64,000 nucleotides of DNA from an uncultured bacterium (lineage in GTDB: Bacteria; Cyanobacteriota; Vampirovibrionia; Gastranaerophilales; Gastranaerophilaceae), in the NCBI GenBank assembly GCA_902775025.1, contig CACYKP010000004.1, forward strand, positions 1 through 64,000. The letters run 5' to 3'. Positions 50,650 to 59,770 of this stretch are shown here, one piece after another (the first letter of the stretch is position 1; every line of letters starts with the position of its first letter). A program made the translations under genes and the position numbers. The notes under the pieces were generated by a model, which was not told the DNA's origin, ran no database searches, and saw only the letters and a list, made by a program, of their open reading frames with translations.

Positions 50650-52005
50650 ATGAAAATATCACCTGCACTAAAAGTCGGTATTTTGACTATAATATCCATA
50701 ACAATTCTTTTGTTTACAATTTTGTGGATAAAGGGGCGTTCTTTTTCTTCAGCGGAAAGAATAGAAGTTCAGTTTAAGGATGTAAACGGAATGCGTCCCG
50801 GCTCCGGCGTACAAATGATGGGTATGAGAGTCGGGCAAGTGGAGGAAATTACTCCGGTAGTTGATGGTGAATCAAGCTATGTAAAGATGAAATTTGTAAT
50901 TACCCAACCGGGAATTGAGATTCCGAAAGCTTCAACTCTTTCTATTCAGCAGTCAGGGTTGATAGGTGAACAATTCTTGGAAATTACCCCGCCAAAACTG
51001 AGAACAGTTTATCTTCCGGTAATAAAACAAGATTTAGTAGTTAATGGCGCGCCTGTTGAAATAAGATTAGACGATAAATTATATGATGTAGGACATGTTA
51101 AAAAGTCTCAGATAATGACTTCTAAACTTGTTCCTGTAGAACTTTCAGATTTAATAAAAACTCCGTATACCTATAAAGTTGACTATGTGGTGAACCTTCC
51201 TGGATTAAGATTACCTCATTTTATGAAAGGTGAAATTGTTACGGTAGAAGGTGAAAAGAAACTTAGAATTCAACCTTTAGATAATTCTGCGTTGCCGTAT
51301 CCTCAGCAAACTTCACCCTATACTATACTTGAACCTTTGAGGATAGCGGATTTTATGGATTTACAGTATCAGGCTGCTGAGTCTTTGACAGAGATGAGCA
51401 AAATGGTTAATGATTTAATGAATGATAAGATGATAGCTGAAATCAGGCAATCTGTTACCAACTTTAAAGATTTGACTGCACAAGCAACTACAACATTACA
51501 AAAAACCGAAAAACTTATTGATACTTCCAGAAATGATATTGATACAATTCTTTGGATGATGAGTGATGTAGCTAACAGCTTTAATAAACTCGCAACAAAT
51601 GTAAACGGTATCATAGGTGATGAGAAATTTAAACCTACAATGTATAAAACGGCAGAGTCGTTCTCAAAGTTAGCAGATGCTCTTTCTCCGATAATAGGCT
51701 CTGTTGATGCTCAAGCATTTGCAGAAGATTTGAATGCTATTATGAAAAATATGAATGAGATTTCTACTTCTGTTAATAAGATGACAAAAGATGAAAAATT
51801 AAAAACTAAAATTACAACTTCTATTGATAATTTGAATACAACAATGTACGAAGTAACAACTACTCTGGAAACAATAAACGGAGAAAAAGGCGATAAAGAA
51901 GGTTTGAAACAAATTATGAAAGATGCATCAGTAACTGTTTCAAATCTGAAAAAATTCTCAGAAAAATTAAATAAGAGATTTTTGTTATTCAGGTTATTGT
52001 TTTAG
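50650..52005 (+). CDS. mlaD: MlaD/MCE-family periplasmic lipid-binding protein
   Basis: The 451-residue protein has one N-terminal membrane anchor ('VGILTIISITILLFTILWIKG'). The MCE domain follows ('RIEVQFKDVNGMRPGSGVQMMGMRVGQVEEITPV', 'STLSIQQSGLIGEQFLEITPP'), then a long helical C-terminus (about 240-450) that would extend the hydrophobic tunnel. It is longer than E. coli MlaD (about 180 residues). This is the third gene of the mlaE-mlaF-mlaD operon; mlaC and mlaB are absent. Confidence 0.9.
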   Translation: MKISPALKVGILTIISITILLFTILWIKGRSFSSAERIEVQFKDVNGMRPGSGVQMMGMRVGQVEEITPVVDGESSYVKMKFVITQPGIEIPKASTLSIQQSGLIGEQFLEITPPKLRTVYLPVIKQDLVVNGAPVEIRLDDKLYDVGHVKKSQIMTSKLVPVELSDLIKTPYTYKVDYVVNLPGLRLPHFMKGEIVTVEGEKKLRIQPLDNSALPYPQQTSPYTILEPLRIADFMDLQYQAAESLTEMSKMVNDLMNDKMIAEIRQSVTNFKDLTAQATTTLQKTEKLIDTSRNDIDTILWMMSDVANSFNKLATNVNGIIGDEKFKPTMYKTAESFSKLADALSPIIGSVDAQAFAEDLNAIMKNMNEISTSVNKMTKDEKLKTKITTSIDNLNTTMYEVTTTLETINGEKGDKEGLKQIMKDASVTVSNLKKFSEKLNKRFLLFRLLF

Positions 52006-52196
52006 TTAAAAAATTAAAAGTATTTAAATAAATAATTATGGCGGGTTGGATAAAAATCCGCCATAATTATGTAACAGGTTCTGTTACGGGATTTTTAAAT
52101 TAATACTAAAGTATGATTGACAAATATTTTGTAAAGAGTTATATTTACAAAGTACCGAGATATAAAGAAGAAAATAGAAGGAAAGGAGTGTGTGTT

Positions 52197-52466
52197 ATGA
52201 GAATAAGCTCCATTAGTGTTGCACAACCCAGAAATGTAAATTACAATTTGAAATCAAGATGCAGTCAGAATCCTAACTTTCAAGGTAAAGGCGGTTTGTT
52301 TGGTCTTGTAGGCGGAACGGCAGTCGGTTTAGGTTTGACATTTATTTCAGGCGGCGCCTTAGCTTGGACTATACCTTTGTTTGGTGGCGCAGCAGGTATT
52401 GGCGGTGATATGTATGAAAAGAAAGATAAGCCGTCAACTGATCAATACGGCAGACCTTTATACTAA
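52197..52466 (+). CDS. small glycine-rich protein with NPNFQGK tag
   Basis: 89 residues from the ATG at 52197, which has a strong 'aaggag' site; an in-frame ATG at 52113 lacks one. The N-terminus is polar and ends in 'QNPNFQGKG'. A Gly-rich hydrophobic stretch follows ('GGLFGLVGGTAVGLGLTFISGGALAWTIPLFGGAAGIGG') that may insert in a membrane, then a polar tail. A similar N-terminal N-P-N/S-F-x-G tag is common among Gastranaerophilales hypothetical proteins (from memory, not searched). The function is unknown. A terminator follows. Confidence 0.7.
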   Translation: MRISSISVAQPRNVNYNLKSRCSQNPNFQGKGGLFGLVGGTAVGLGLTFISGGALAWTIPLFGGAAGIGGDMYEKKDKPSTDQYGRPLY

Positions 52467-52488
52467 AAATTTTATTATATAGTTTTGT

Positions 52489-52524
52489 AAAAAATCCCTG
52501 TATATGTATGTACAGGGATTTTTT
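52489..52524 (+). terminator. intrinsic terminator
   Basis: The arms AAAATCCCTGTA and TACAGGGATTTT enclose an 8-base loop, followed by Ts. It separates the Gly-rich gene from the purine nucleoside phosphorylase gene. Confidence 0.85.
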
Positions 52525-52564
52525 AGTGGTGTAAAATACTCTTTGTGAGTTTATAGGGGATAGT

Positions 52565-53368
52565 ATGATAGAAGAAACAGTAGAATATATAAAAAGCAAA
52601 ATAGGTAATTTTAAGCCGCAAATTGGTATTATATTGGGTTCAGGATTAGGAGAACTTGCTGATGAATATTGTGAAACAGCTTTAAATTATTCGGATATAG
52701 AAGGTTTTGAAGCTTCGACAATATCAGGTCATAAAGGAAGATTGGTTTTTGCAAATATTAACGGTAAAAATGTTGTTATGATGCAAGGCAGATACCATTT
52801 CTATGAAGGACATTCAATACAGAAGGTAGTTTTTCCTATTAAGGTTATGAAAAAACTTGGTGTTGAAACTGTTATTTTAACCAATGCTGCAGGAGGTGTA
52901 AATCCTGCTTTCAATCCATCTGATTTAATGATAATAACGGATCATATTAATTTTATGGGAGTAAATCCTTTAATTGGTGAAAATGACGATAATATGGGGT
53001 TAAGGTTTCCCGACATGAGCGAAGTTTATACTCCTGAATATGTCGAACTTGTTAAAAAAGTCGGTGATAGTATCGGAGTAGATTTGCAAGAGGGAGTTTA
53101 TATGGCACTAACAGGGCCATCTTATGAAACTCCGGCAGAAGTTAAAATGGCAAGGGTTTTAGGTGCTGATGCAGTTGGGATGTCAACTGCTCCGGAGGCA
53201 ATTGTTGCTGCTTGGGCAGGGATGAAGGTTATTGGTATAAGCTGCATTTGTAATTCAGCTGCAGGAGTAAGTACGGTAGGTTTGTCGCATGAAGATGTTA
53301 TTCATGCCGCAAATGTTGCAAAAAACAGGTTTAAAAAATTAGTTACTGAGGTGATAAGCAAACTTTAA
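52565..53368 (+). CDS. purine nucleoside phosphorylase (trimeric, PNP-I type)
   Basis: The 267-residue protein has 'IGIILGSGLGELADEY' (phosphate loop), 'TISGHKGRLVFANINGKNVVMMQGRYHFYEGHS', 'TNAAGGVNPAFNPSDLMIITDHINFMGVNPL' and 'MALTGPSYETPAEVKMARVLGADAVGMSTAPEAIVA'. It splits inosine/guanosine-type nucleosides with phosphate for purine salvage. It overlaps the S4-domain gene by one base. Confidence 0.94.
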   Translation: MIEETVEYIKSKIGNFKPQIGIILGSGLGELADEYCETALNYSDIEGFEASTISGHKGRLVFANINGKNVVMMQGRYHFYEGHSIQKVVFPIKVMKKLGVETVILTNAAGGVNPAFNPSDLMIITDHINFMGVNPLIGENDDNMGLRFPDMSEVYTPEYVELVKKVGDSIGVDLQEGVYMALTGPSYETPAEVKMARVLGADAVGMSTAPEAIVAAWAGMKVIGISCICNSAAGVSTVGLSHEDVIHAANVAKNRFKKLVTEVISKL

Positions 53369-53613
53369 TGAGATTAGATAAATTTTTAAAAGTATCAAGA
53401 CTTATAAAAAGAAGAACTGTCGCAAACACCGTTTCAGAGATGGGACGTGTACTTGTTAACGGAAATCCGGCGAAACCTGCTAAGCAATTAAAAGCTGGCG
53501 ATATAATTGAGATTGAGTATGCGAACAGAATTGAAAAGTTTGAGGTTTTGATTGTACCTGAGGGGAATGTCAGTGTTCAGGATGCATCGACTTTATATAA
53601 GAGTATTAAATAA
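53368..53613 (+). CDS. S4-domain RNA-binding protein (RqcP/YabO/Hsp15-like)
   Basis: The 81-residue S4 domain reads 'MRLDKFLKVSRLIKRRTVANTVSEMGRVLVNGNPAKPAKQLKAGDIIEIEYA'. It resembles RqcP (YabO), which stabilises peptidyl-tRNA on obstructed 50S subunits during ribosome quality control. The start overlaps the preceding stop (TAATG), so it is coupled to the phosphorylase gene. Confidence 0.88.
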   Translation: MRLDKFLKVSRLIKRRTVANTVSEMGRVLVNGNPAKPAKQLKAGDIIEIEYANRIEKFEVLIVPEGNVSVQDASTLYKSIK

Positions 53614-53627
53614 AAGGAAGTATATTA

Positions 53628-54284
53628 ATGCACGAATTAATTTTAAATATTAGTAATTTGTTTCAATCATTAGGTTTGCAAGGGTTAGCGATTAATGCAG
53701 GAATAGAGAGTTGCCTTCCCGGTTTTCCTCTTCCGCCGGATTTTCTATTAATTGCAATGGATTTGGCAACTCCTCATAAAGCGTTATTGTTTGCACTTGT
53801 TTGTACAATAGGTTCTGTTTCAGGCGGTGCATTAGGTTATGCAATAGGAAAATTTGGCGGAAGACCTTTGTTTAACAAACTTTTTGCTAAAAAAACGGAT
53901 AAATTTCAAGCTGTAGAAAAATTATATGAACAGTATGGTTCTTTGGCAGTTTTCTTTTCTGCTTTTTCACCTATTCCGTATAATATCTTTACTATAGCAA
54001 GCGGAATATTAAAGATGAATTTCTTAAAATTTACAGGTGTCAGCATTCTTGGCAGAGGCGGAAGATTTTTTCTGGTAAGTACGGTTTTGATGTTGTTTGG
54101 TGAAACAATAAAACAATATTTGAACTATGTAATAATAGCAGTTAGTATTGTACTTGTAATATTCTTTGTAGTTGTATATAAAAAAAGACATTCAATTATA
54201 AAAAGCGAAAAGCCGGAACATTCTATAGTTGAAAATAAATTATCAAAAGAACAAGAAAAAACGGAGCAAGAGGTATGCCAATAA
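53628..54284 (+). CDS. VTT-domain (DedA/YqaA-like) membrane protein
   Basis: The 218-residue membrane protein has 'NAGIESCLPGFPLPPDFLLIAMDLATPHKALLFALVCTIGSVSGGALGYAIGKFGGRPL'. The VTT-family segment 'EKLYEQYGSLAVFFSAFSPIPYNIFTIASGILKMNFLKFTGVSILGRGGRFFLV' has a conserved P-x-P and G-R, and the tail is charged and cytoplasmic. Related proteins flip phospholipids or undecaprenyl phosphate. The ribosome site is 'aaggaag'. It overlaps the YjbQ gene by 10 bases. Confidence 0.87.
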   Translation: MHELILNISNLFQSLGLQGLAINAGIESCLPGFPLPPDFLLIAMDLATPHKALLFALVCTIGSVSGGALGYAIGKFGGRPLFNKLFAKKTDKFQAVEKLYEQYGSLAVFFSAFSPIPYNIFTIASGILKMNFLKFTGVSILGRGGRFFLVSTVLMLFGETIKQYLNYVIIAVSIVLVIFFVVVYKKRHSIIKSEKPEHSIVENKLSKEQEKTEQEVCQ

Positions 54285-54691
54285 TAAATGAGCATTTTAT
54301 AATGCACACAAAAGGAAACAATGATATTATCAATATAACAAAGCATGTTCAGAACTGTGTCTATAAACACGAATTAAAAGATGCTCTTGTTTGTGTATCA
54401 ATACAAGGGAGTACTTCAGCGGTTACTACTATAGAATATGAAGAAGGTTTGGTAAAAGATTTAAAAGAAGCATTGGATAGGATTGCACCATCAGGTGCGG
54501 AATATCATCATGATGAAATTTGGCATGACGGTAACGGATATGCTCATGTACGCTCTGCATTAGTCGGAAGTTCCGTAAATATTGCACTGGTTGATGGATT
54601 ATTGAATTTGGGTACTTGGCAGCAAGTTATTCTCATTGATTTTGATAATAAAGAACGTTCCAGAAATATTACTGTTCAAATTGTTTATTAA
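54275..54691 (+). CDS. YjbQ / UPF0047 family protein
   Basis: The 138-residue protein has the family motif 'EYHHDEIWHDGNGYAHVRSALVGSSVNIALVDGLLNLGTWQQVILIDFDN'. Family members have weak thiamine-phosphate synthase activity when overproduced; the true role is unknown. The first ATG (54275) lies inside the VTT gene; an ATG at 54302 is a possible alternative. Confidence 0.92.
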   Translation: MPIINEHFIMHTKGNNDIINITKHVQNCVYKHELKDALVCVSIQGSTSAVTTIEYEEGLVKDLKEALDRIAPSGAEYHHDEIWHDGNGYAHVRSALVGSSVNIALVDGLLNLGTWQQVILIDFDNKERSRNITVQIVY

Positions 54692-54754
54692 AAACTAGCA
54701 AAAAATTTTTTCAGCGGTTTTATAACAGATAAGTAATTTATCAAAGGGTAAAAC

Positions 54755-56557
54755 ATGCGCATAAGTACAAATTACAATCAAATATCACATAAAAGGCTTT
54801 CACCTGCTATTTTTAATAAGGGTGGTTCAAAGTTATCTGCGAAGGATTTGAAAAGCTCTTGTGAATATATAGGTCATCTTTTGAATCAAACTCCTGCAAG
54901 CGTCGAAAAGGTTATAGAAGATGCTGATGTATCAAGGGTTCGGTTGCTAAAGGAATTAGCAAGAAAATATAATATGCGTAATGTCGAGCTTCCTATTGCA
55001 AAACGTGAAAGTAAAGATTGTTTATTTCAAATATATAATGAAATTATAAATCCGCAACCTGAACATTTTGATGTGCTGCGAAGAGTACAGGAGGGTTTTG
55101 ATAGCATAAGAACAATTTTTTCTTTGGCAACAGATGAAAAGAGTTTAGATTTTGTATCAAAATTACAGAGAGATATTTTAATCAATCAAAAAAATCAGTC
55201 AAACACTATAATAGGGTTGCTTAATTCAAAACATAAAACAATGTTTATGGAGGACATTAATAAGTATAAATCATATTTAAAACTTAATGCCGGCAATTCA
55301 AAAGCTGTAGATGAATTGGATAAAATTATAGATAACAGTCGTTTTGACGGGAAAAAATATGATTCAAAGATTGCAATAAAAAGATTTATGAAGTTTAAAT
55401 CTTTTAGGGATTTTATAAAGCCGTTTGAAACGGTGTTGGTAAAAAATTACAATTCGGATAACGGTCGTTTTTTATGGCAATTAACAAACAATATGTGGCA
55501 TAGAAATGTGAAGCCGTTTAGTGTTGAGAAAAAAGATATTTTAGGTGTGTATAAAACTACGAACAAGGATAATGTTGATTTAAGACTTGCGGTATTAAAT
55601 AGTTTTAATCGTTACTCAAAAAGGAATAATAAATCTGAAGCCGAAGAAATGAATAAGCTTTTTGATAACATAGAAAAAAATAATGATGTAAAGCAATTTG
55701 TAATAAATTCTGTTGAGCAAGGATTGGCTGTTGATACTATTGGCGAACTTAATTCGATAATAAATAGTACAAACCTTAAAAAAGCGAATTATTTCTTCGA
55801 AAATGTGAGAAGGATTGTGGCTCTTTCTGACGGTGAAGAAAGACAACACGCTCTAATAAGTGAACTTGATAATCCGTTTTTTACTCCCAAACAGCCAAGA
55901 ACAACGAGAGTGTATGGTATTCGTGATGAAGTTCGTGATTATGGTGTTTTTGGTAAAGCTCAAAGATATTTGGTAAATAAATTTAAAGTATTTTTATATA
56001 ATCATTTTAGTACAAATGAAAGCGCTTCTGCTCAAGAAGAGCAAAAGACAATAAAAAGATTAAAGATTAAAAAGCTTGCTCAAGAAAATAAGATTAAGCT
56101 TACTAATGATGTTAATGAAATTATAAAAAATAAACTCGGCAGCCGTGTTTATAATGAGCAAGAAGATTTATTCAGATTAAAGGCAACAAAAATAAGATTA
56201 AGCTTATTGCCTGAAATTTTTGATTCAATAAAAATTACAAGGGCGCAATATCGCAAACAAGGCATTGAGCCAAACGTTTCAAACAAAAATGCTGCAAGAC
56301 TTTATGAATTAATTAATGGCTCAAACAGAAAAATTATAAGATATATGTTAAAAATATCCGATAAAGAAGGCAATCGAATTTTCAATGTTAATCAAATTAT
56401 TGAATTTATAGAAAAAGCAAACAAAGACATTTGTGATGCAAAATCTATGAAACCTGATTACAAAGCTTCTGATACAAAGGCATATTATAACAATTTGTTT
56501 GATGAATTAAATAAAAAATACGGTAAATTAAAACGAGATAGCAAAACAAAAAAATAA
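54755..56557 (+). CDS. hypothetical helical protein, 600 residues
   Basis: A large, basic, mostly alpha-helical protein without signal peptide or membrane segment. The N-terminus ('MRISTNYNQISHKRLSPAIFNKGGSK') is polar, like the tags on other lineage-specific proteins. The middle is repetitive in Lys, Asn and Asp, and the C-terminus has 'ENKIKLTNDVNEIIKNKLGSRVYNEQEDLFRLKATKIRLSLLPEIFDSIKITRAQYRKQG'. I do not recognise any domain. A ribosome-like 'aaaggg' precedes the ATG. It is monocistronic by position. Confidence 0.78.
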   Translation: MRISTNYNQISHKRLSPAIFNKGGSKLSAKDLKSSCEYIGHLLNQTPASVEKVIEDADVSRVRLLKELARKYNMRNVELPIAKRESKDCLFQIYNEIINPQPEHFDVLRRVQEGFDSIRTIFSLATDEKSLDFVSKLQRDILINQKNQSNTIIGLLNSKHKTMFMEDINKYKSYLKLNAGNSKAVDELDKIIDNSRFDGKKYDSKIAIKRFMKFKSFRDFIKPFETVLVKNYNSDNGRFLWQLTNNMWHRNVKPFSVEKKDILGVYKTTNKDNVDLRLAVLNSFNRYSKRNNKSEAEEMNKLFDNIEKNNDVKQFVINSVEQGLAVDTIGELNSIINSTNLKKANYFFENVRRIVALSDGEERQHALISELDNPFFTPKQPRTTRVYGIRDEVRDYGVFGKAQRYLVNKFKVFLYNHFSTNESASAQEEQKTIKRLKIKKLAQENKIKLTNDVNEIIKNKLGSRVYNEQEDLFRLKATKIRLSLLPEIFDSIKITRAQYRKQGIEPNVSNKNAARLYELINGSNRKIIRYMLKISDKEGNRIFNVNQIIEFIEKANKDICDAKSMKPDYKASDTKAYYNNLFDELNKKYGKLKRDSKTKK

Positions 56558-56622
56558 ACTCTGTATTTCTTTGTTTATGGTAATATGAATATATAATTTT
56601 ACACTAAATGAGGAAATATTTT

Positions 56623-59283
56623 ATGACAGATACAATGACTAGGATAGAAGATTTACCTACCGTTTATGATGCGAGAACTGTAGAAGAAAAAATGTATAAG
56701 TTCTGGGAAGACGGTGAATATTTTAAAGCAAACGCTAAATCAAACAAACCTCCGTTTACAATTGTAATTCCTCCGCCAAATGTTACAGGTGTCCTTCATA
56801 TGGGGCACGCGTTAGATGAAACTCTGCAGGATATTCTAACTCGTTATCACAGAATGAGCGGATACGAAGCTCTTTGGATTCCCGGAACCGATCACGCAGG
56901 TCTTGCAACACAAAACGTAGTTGAAAAGCAGCTTGCAAAAGAAGGTCTTACCCGTCATGATTTGGGCAGAGAAAAATTCCTCGAAAAAACTTGGGAATGG
57001 ACAAATGAGCATAAAAGCAGAATTTTAGACCAAATGAAAAAACTTGGTGCTTCTTTTGACCGTTCAAGAGAAAGATTTACTTTTGACAAAGGCTGCTCTG
57101 AAGCAGTTAAAGAAGTTTTTGTTACTCTTTATAACAAAGGCTTAATCTACAAAGGTGCATATATTGTTAACTGGTGTCCTCGCTGCCAATCAGCTATTTC
57201 TGATATTGAAACAGAATACGAAACAGAACAAGGACATTTGTGGGAAATCTCTTATCCGCTTGTTAACGAACCGGGGGCTATAATAGTTGACACAACTCGT
57301 CCGGAAACAATGTTTGGCGATGTTGCAATAGCAGTTCATCCATCAGATAAAAAATATTCTGAATTAATCGGCAAAAATGTTCTTATACCTCTTACAAACA
57401 GAGTTATACCTATTATTGCAGATGAGTACGTTGATAAATCATTCGGTACAGGTGCAGTTAAGATTACACCGGCTCACGACCCTAACGACTTTGAAGTAGG
57501 AAACAGACACGGGTTTAAACCGATTTGGGTAATAGATGAGGAAGGCAAAATGAAATCTTGTGCAGAAGTTCCGCCTGAATACCAAGGTTTAGACAGATAT
57601 GAAGCAAGAAAGAAAGTTGTTGAAATGTTATCTTATAACAATTTCTTGCTCAGAGTAAAAGACCACGAACACAATGTTGGTAAATGCCAAAGATGTAATA
57701 CGACTATCGAACCGCTTCTTTCGGAACAATGGTTCGTAAAAATGGCACCGCTTGCAAAAGAAGCAATTGCGGCAGTAAAAGACGGCAGAATCAACTTTAT
57801 ACCTGAACGCTGGACTAAAAACTATTTAGGCTGGATGGAAAATATCAGAGATTGGTGTATTTCTCGTCAAATATGGTGGGGACACCAAATTCCTGCATAT
57901 TATCATAAGCAAACCGGTGAAATGGTAGTTGCAAAAGAAAATCCTGATCCAGAAAATTACGTTCAAGAATCAGATTGCCTTGATACTTGGTTTTCATCAG
58001 GCTTGTGGCCATTCTCTACTATGGGATTCCCAAATTCTGAAACAGACGATTTTAAGAAATTCTACCCGACTTCAGTTCTTGTAACAGGATTTGATATTAT
58101 TTTCTTCTGGGTTGCAAGAATGATTACTATGGGGTTAGAGTTTACAGGAAAAGCTCCGTTTAAAGATGTTTATATTCACGGTCTTATCCGTGATGAAAAA
58201 GGTCAAAAAATGTCTAAATCTAAAGGCAACACTATTGACCCTGTTGAAATTATCGAAAAATACGGTTGTGATGCTTTAAGATTCACCATGACATCACTTT
58301 GTACTTATGGCGGTCAGGATATCAAAATCTCTGATGAAAGATTTGAATATGGAAGAAACTTTGCTAATAAACTTTGGAATGCATCAAGATTTGTGTTAAT
58401 GAACCTTGACGGGGTTGATGATAAACCGATTGATAAGAGTAAACTAACTTTAGTTGATAAGTGGATTCTTAACCAATTAAACGAAACCGCAAAACTTGTT
58501 AATGAAAATATGAAAGATTATAGAATCGGTGAAATTGCTCACGTGCTTTATGATTTCTTCCGTTCAGAGTATTGCGACTGGTACGTTGAAATTGCAAAAA
58601 TTCAACTTCAGGATAGTGAACTTAAACTTAATACTCAAAGGGTTTTAAGATATGTTCTTGATATGTCTTTAAGACTTCTTCACCCAATTATGCCGCATAT
58701 TACTGAATATGTTTGGGGATTAATTCCGGGGGGTAAATCAGTAAAAGAAACTTCTGCTTTAATTATTGCAGAATATCCGACTTATAAAACAGAATTGTCT
58801 TATCCTACAGAAGCTGAAGAGATGAAAATGGTATTCGATACAATTACATCACTCCGTAACGTAAGACAAAGTTTTAACATACCGACTTCTGCAACCGTTG
58901 ATGTTGAAATCAGAAGTGAAGGCAGAGAAAAAGAGATATTTAATTCTATTGAGTCTTATATTCACAGACTTGCAAAAGTTAATAATATCTCTTATGCAGA
59001 GTTGAATGCTCCTGTCCCTCCAAAGAGCGCAACAGCAGTTGTTTCAACATCTAAATTGATTGTTCCGCTTGCAGATTTGATTGATTTAGATGCAGAAGTT
59101 AAAAGACAAGAAAAGAAGCTTGCAAAACTTACAAATGAAAAAAATTCTTTGATGGGCAGAATGAAAAATGAAAAGTTTGTTGCAAACGCACCTAAAGAAC
59201 TTGTTGAACAAACAAATGCTCGTATTGAAGAAATAACTTCTCAAGAAAAAGTAATTAAGGATTTAATCGAATCCTTAAAATAG
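56623..59283 (+). CDS. valS: valyl-tRNA synthetase
   Basis: This 886-residue class I synthetase has the HIGH motif as 'PPPNVTGVLHMGHALDE', an editing domain with 'TTRPETMFGDVAIAVHPSD', the KMSKS loop 'GQKMSKSKGNTIDP', an anticodon-binding helical domain and the ValRS C-terminal coiled coil ('DLDAEVKRQEKKLAKLTNEKNSLMGRMKNEKFVANAPKELVEQTNARIEE'). The ATG at 56623 is preferred to 56608 because TGAGGAA lies 7-8 bases before it. The frame ends one base into an upstream in-frame candidate start of the next gene. Confidence 0.97.
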   Translation: MTDTMTRIEDLPTVYDARTVEEKMYKFWEDGEYFKANAKSNKPPFTIVIPPPNVTGVLHMGHALDETLQDILTRYHRMSGYEALWIPGTDHAGLATQNVVEKQLAKEGLTRHDLGREKFLEKTWEWTNEHKSRILDQMKKLGASFDRSRERFTFDKGCSEAVKEVFVTLYNKGLIYKGAYIVNWCPRCQSAISDIETEYETEQGHLWEISYPLVNEPGAIIVDTTRPETMFGDVAIAVHPSDKKYSELIGKNVLIPLTNRVIPIIADEYVDKSFGTGAVKITPAHDPNDFEVGNRHGFKPIWVIDEEGKMKSCAEVPPEYQGLDRYEARKKVVEMLSYNNFLLRVKDHEHNVGKCQRCNTTIEPLLSEQWFVKMAPLAKEAIAAVKDGRINFIPERWTKNYLGWMENIRDWCISRQIWWGHQIPAYYHKQTGEMVVAKENPDPENYVQESDCLDTWFSSGLWPFSTMGFPNSETDDFKKFYPTSVLVTGFDIIFFWVARMITMGLEFTGKAPFKDVYIHGLIRDEKGQKMSKSKGNTIDPVEIIEKYGCDALRFTMTSLCTYGGQDIKISDERFEYGRNFANKLWNASRFVLMNLDGVDDKPIDKSKLTLVDKWILNQLNETAKLVNENMKDYRIGEIAHVLYDFFRSEYCDWYVEIAKIQLQDSELKLNTQRVLRYVLDMSLRLLHPIMPHITEYVWGLIPGGKSVKETSALIIAEYPTYKTELSYPTEAEEMKMVFDTITSLRNVRQSFNIPTSATVDVEIRSEGREKEIFNSIESYIHRLAKVNNISYAELNAPVPPKSATAVVSTSKLIVPLADLIDLDAEVKRQEKKLAKLTNEKNSLMGRMKNEKFVANAPKELVEQTNARIEEITSQEKVIKDLIESLK

Positions 59284-59348
59284 TGGTAAATGTAAATTTA
59301 AGCAGGGTGTATTATACTGCACTCTTGCTTAAATTAAAAAGGAAGAAT

Positions 59349-59723
59349 ATGAAAGTAGATATCATAAAACAATCAATAGTAAACCGTTTTGAAGCTATTT
59401 CAAAAAAATCAAAAGTAAAACCTGAAAAGGAAAACATAATCCAAACTTGGGGCATGATTTATAAAAACAAAGGAACAAAAGGATTTGTTAATGAGTTAGG
59501 AACAATTCAAAGAAACAGAGCTAAAATAGATATTGTTAAAGGAGAAATAAGGCAAGTTAAAAAGCCATTTTATAAAACTTGGAAACAAACTCTTAGAAGC
59601 TTTGATGATATGCTGGCTCAGATAGAAGAAAATCTTGATAATAAAGATATAATAGAAAAGAGAACTGTTAATTTACTTTGTTTTCCTTGCAAACAACCCG
59701 CTCTGAATAACAGAACTATGTAG
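59349..59723 (+). CDS. hypothetical basic protein, 124 residues
   Basis: The ATG at 59349 has a good 'aaggaag' site; the frame also opens at 59283 but without one. The protein is Lys-rich and helical ('DIIKQSIVNRFEAISKKSKVKPEKENIIQTWGMIYKNKGTKGFVNELGTIQRNRAKIDIVKG'). It has no known motif. The TAG stop codon is formed by the GTAG of a REP-like hairpin, so the native C-terminus may have been altered by insertion of that repeat. Confidence 0.65.
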   Translation: MKVDIIKQSIVNRFEAISKKSKVKPEKENIIQTWGMIYKNKGTKGFVNELGTIQRNRAKIDIVKGEIRQVKKPFYKTWKQTLRSFDDMLAQIEENLDNKDIIEKRTVNLLCFPCKQPALNNRTM

Positions 59724-59740
59724 GTCAGGTTTTACCTGAC
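59720..59740 (+). repeat. REP-like GTAG hairpin
   Basis: GTAG, GTCAGGT, TTT, ACCTGAC, followed by AATAACTTTT as in the copies near 13760-13860. Its GTAG provides the stop codon of the 59349 gene. Confidence 0.7.
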
Positions 59741-59770
59741 AATAACTTTTAATATATGCTTTTTATATAT

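Noticed and set aside
52113-52196. Longer N-terminus for the Gly-rich protein
   Set aside because: The ATG at 52197 has a strong AAGGAG site, and the N-terminal tag begins there.
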